Origin: Acytostelium subglobosum LB1 | Lineage: Eukaryota > Evosea > Eumycetozoa > Acytosteliales > Acytosteliaceae | Assembly (NCBI RefSeq): GCF_000787575.1 | Contig: NW_012236499.1 | Coordinates: forward strand, 303,703-367,702 | Reading direction: 5' to 3' | DNA: 64,000 nucleotides | Part shown: positions 62,122 through 64,000 of the stretch, in pieces | Layout of the letters: every line of letters begins with the position of its first letter | Position numbering within the stretch: the first letter of the stretch is position 1 | Notes under the pieces: generated by a model | Told to the model about the DNA's origin: nothing | Databases searched by the model: none | The model's input: only the letters and a program-made list of their open reading frames with translations | Made by a program: the position numbers and the translations under genes

Positions 62122-62745
62122 ATGTACACGGAGTTTAGACGAGTGCAGGAAGTGGAAGAGGCGGCAGCCTCGGGCCAGATCAGCTTTATTGACCACACCT
62201 ATCGAACGTCGCCACAGTATATAGAAGAGACTGCCTCCTTTTGGGCGGCTGGAGCTGGCCAGATGGAGGTAATCAAGTACCTCCACGGGATCGATCACAT
62301 TGACGACACCCCGCTCTTTAGCGAAGGCACAATGTTTCACGCAGCACTCGGTGGCCATATGGAGGTGTTGCTCTTCCTGCACAATTGTCGAACGGAAGGA
62401 TGCACCTCCAACACCATGGACCACGCAGCAAAGATGGGTCATCTGGACATCGTGCAGTTCCTTCACGCGAATCGCACAGAGGGGTGTACAGACGACGCCT
62501 TGGTCTTTGCGGCGCGGAGCTGCCATCTTGACATTGTCAAATTCCTCTATGACAATCGAAGCGAAGGTTGTGTTTGGCGAGCATATGCCTATGCGTGTGA
62601 TAGCTCTGACAATCGTGATGTCTGCGAATATCTCTCTGAACTTCCATGTCGAGAGCATTGTCCTCATTGCCACAACAGCCATGACATGGAGCTCTTCTAT
62701 CAGTTCGTAGATGAGATGCACCGACTAGATCATCTACCGGATTAA
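62122..62745 (+). CDS. ankyrin-type short repeat protein
   Basis: An intact 207-residue relative of the frameshifted gene at 22783. The start is ATG 62122 (MYTEFRRVQEVEEAAASG). It has three to four repeats of 28 residues (GHMEVLLFLHNCRTEGCTSN; GHLDIVQFLHANRTEGCTDD; CHLDIVKFLYDNRSEGCVWR), each with a helix pair AMDHAA/xxFLHxNRTEGC. It ends CREHCPHCHNSHDMELFYQF, with four Cys/His close together that could bind metal. The repeat is shorter than the usual 33-residue ankyrin unit. Function is unknown. The 42-bp direct repeat flanks the gene on both sides. Confidence 0.85.
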   Translation: MYTEFRRVQEVEEAAASGQISFIDHTYRTSPQYIEETASFWAAGAGQMEVIKYLHGIDHIDDTPLFSEGTMFHAALGGHMEVLLFLHNCRTEGCTSNTMDHAAKMGHLDIVQFLHANRTEGCTDDALVFAARSCHLDIVKFLYDNRSEGCVWRAYAYACDSSDNRDVCEYLSELPCREHCPHCHNSHDMELFYQFVDEMHRLDHLPD

Positions 62746-63305
62746 GTTAACTCTCTATTGTCATCATAAAGGGACGGACAACCAGATATTCCTATTCAAA
62801 CTGGACATGAATGTTGGAGGCAGTCCAACAACAGTAACAGCAACAACAGCTGTCAGTCATCTAGTCAGCCAATAAACAGTCGACTGCCTGACAGGCATGA
62901 ATGGCCATGCGTCAACATAGTCAACGTGTCATGTCTTGATTGTTGGTGGCAGTTGTAGTCAATGTTGTGGAGTTATTGATGCACGCTTCGTTGGGGATGT
63001 TTGGCGTTGACTGTCTCCGAAGCCATGGCACGTGCTATCACACACTCATATCCCTGCGCGACTGAAAGATGATGTTCAACTTTGCAAGTTTTGTCTCATG
63101 TAGTTTAGAGTGAATATAAAAAGTGATTTATTTGTTTGTTTGGCACACAGTTTTAATGTGTTTGTTGGAACAAGTGTGTGAGCCACTTCGTTACATGCAT
63201 TGACAAAGAAGAGTCGACAACAACGACTACTACACAAACAAAGAAGAATCAGCTTGATAAACGTTTATCCGGATTTTATCAACTTGTTGCTCGGAGCTTT
63301 GATTA
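62746..63305. other. spacer with copy 2 of the direct repeat
   Basis: No coding frame of note. It holds small GT/CA palindromic pieces (CACACAGTTTTAATGTGT near 63145) next to the repeat copy 63074-63115. It is the 3' spacer for the ankyrin gene and the minus-strand gene beyond it. Confidence 0.5.
63074..63115. repeat. 42-bp direct repeat, copy 2
   Basis: The second copy, 1,058 bp from copy 1, with two changes (AC to CT) at its left end. It is followed by TATAAAAAG and a T-rich tract instead of an ankyrin start. Confidence 0.95.
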
Positions 63306-63908
63306 TTAATTAATAATTATGTTTTTGGTTGACCAAATGAAGAACTTGTAGTGCTGGCCTTCATCTCCACATTGTTTATCTCGTGCCTTCTTAATCTGAA
63401 GAACCTGGATTTCTATTGTCGCCAACTTGTGCAGATAGAATGGCAAGGTGCATTCTGGGTGTCCAAACGGAGTGATTGCAAGTTTGAGAGTCATCGACTC
63501 GAGTCTTGTCCCATGGAAGATGCCATCGACAAAGGCCACTGCCCTTTCAAAATGATCTTGTCCATCAATCTTGAGCGTGTCAATCAGATGGCTGGCATTG
63601 ATGAGTGCCACAATCTGGTCCACAGTCACATACGGGTTGACACAGATCCACTATCAATCGATGCAGTCTTGGCATCTCCAGACATAGATTGGTCGGTTTA
63701 ATTGCGCCCATGGCCTCAGAGAGATAAAGACTGGTGACCAATTTAGAATGCATGCAAGCTAACGGATAATGATCGACCTTGTGATAGCTGATGTTTGGGT
63801 TAAGGCTCTCTTCAGTGTCATCTTGGATCCAGTTGTAGACAGATAGTTGGATGCCATCGGGGAGGTTTGTGACAGAGTCTCGAGCACATTGGTCAAATTG
63901 AAGCACAT
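63306..63908 (-). CDS. partial LRR-like gene, frameshifted near 63630
   Basis: The minus-strand exon begins at 63908 after an AG acceptor (CACATAG) that lies behind a T16 run. The first half reads LQFDQCARDSVTNLPDGIQL, LVTSLYLSEAMGAIKPTNLC, then MPRLHRLIVDLCQP. The protein series then continues one base out of frame, as YVTVDQIVALINASHLIDTL and HFERAVAFVDGIFHGTRLES, to TAA near 63306. Leu-rich spacing suggests a leucine-rich repeat or F-box/LRR protein; I cannot name the family. Earlier exons lie beyond base 64000. The frameshift may be real or a base-call error. Confidence 0.5.
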
Positions 63909-63920
63909 CTATGTGAAGAC

Positions 63921-63936
63921 AAAAAAAAAAAAAAAA
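63921..63936. repeat. A16 homopolymer (T16 on the gene strand), part of a 3' splice site
   Basis: Sixteen A on the plus strand. On the minus strand it is the pyrimidine tract just before the CACATAG acceptor of the exon starting at 63908. Confidence 0.95.
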
Positions 63937-64000
63937 TTTGAGACAAGAGCAAGAGATAGATTCCAAGCATAATTGTATGACTTGTCCTGACGCAGTAGAT

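Overview
This window is nuclear DNA from a social amoeba (dictyostelid). The signs are intron-rich genes with short introns of about 60 to 130 nt that start GTATGT/GTAAGT, runs of AAC/CAA and TCA coding for poly-Asn, poly-Gln and poly-Ser, AT-rich spacers with microsatellites, and typical amoebozoan genes (7TM kinase fusion, LIM protein, TNRSEGC-type short ankyrin arrays, IQ-RhoGEF). The base composition is far less AT-rich than Dictyostelium discoideum, which points to a higher-GC dictyostelid such as Acytostelium. That is an inference from composition only. Two single N characters (15778, 31697) mark draft-quality spots.

Layout. 1-5145 (-): C-terminally truncated giant USP9X/USP24-type deubiquitinase. 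5827-9269 (+): TMCO4/DUF726 alpha/beta hydrolase. 9873-10106 (+): ZNF706-like small zinc finger. 10711-12976 (-): STT3, the catalytic subunit of oligosaccharyltransferase, divergent from 13467-14465 (+) derlin; both act at the ER. 14690-15638 (+): unknown two-TM protein. 16042-18925 (+): FHIP/RAI16-like dynein-adaptor subunit. 19362-19391: orphan start exon. 20220-21467 (+): LIM protein with Pro/Val repeats. 21692-22461 (-): SNARE Ykt6. 22783-24101 (+): ankyrin-array gene broken by a 2-nt shift in a CA run. 24102-25491: gene-poor tract with coding-like debris. 25492-27715 (+): unknown protein. 28439-28702 (+): tiny two-exon gene.

28903-30217 (+): SUMO E1 subunit SAE1/AOS1. 30379-32623 (+): MOCS1A and MOCS1B for molybdenum cofactor, arranged so that splicing can decide between a free MOCS1A ending in Gly-Gly and an A-B fusion. 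32964-35174 (+): seven-TM protein kinase. 35301-38457 (+): mitochondrial leucyl-tRNA synthetase. 38523-40823 (-): trehalose synthase-type GH13 enzyme. 41061-42422 (+): tail-anchored calponin-homology protein. 42536-43020 (-): Pin4-type parvulin. 43155-44611 (-): IQ-RhoGEF. 44784-53374 (-): huntingtin. 53544-55199 (+): COQ6. 55322-58680 (+): WDHD1/Ctf4. 59155-60546 (+): SRPBCC-methyltransferase fusion. 60661-61506 (-): alpha/beta hydrolase. 61507-64000: a small accessory patch with a perfect 24-bp hairpin, a 42-bp direct repeat around a second ankyrin gene, and a frameshifted partial gene.

Most of the window is housekeeping and shows no operon logic; genes are packed in both orientations with 60 to 700 bp spacers. 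The places that stand out are the MOCS1 splice switch, the kinase-7TM fusion with altered catalytic motifs, the bacterial-type trehalose synthase, the orphan exon before the LIM gene, and the ankyrin-associated repeat patch. I did not see a gene cluster that I can claim as a new system.
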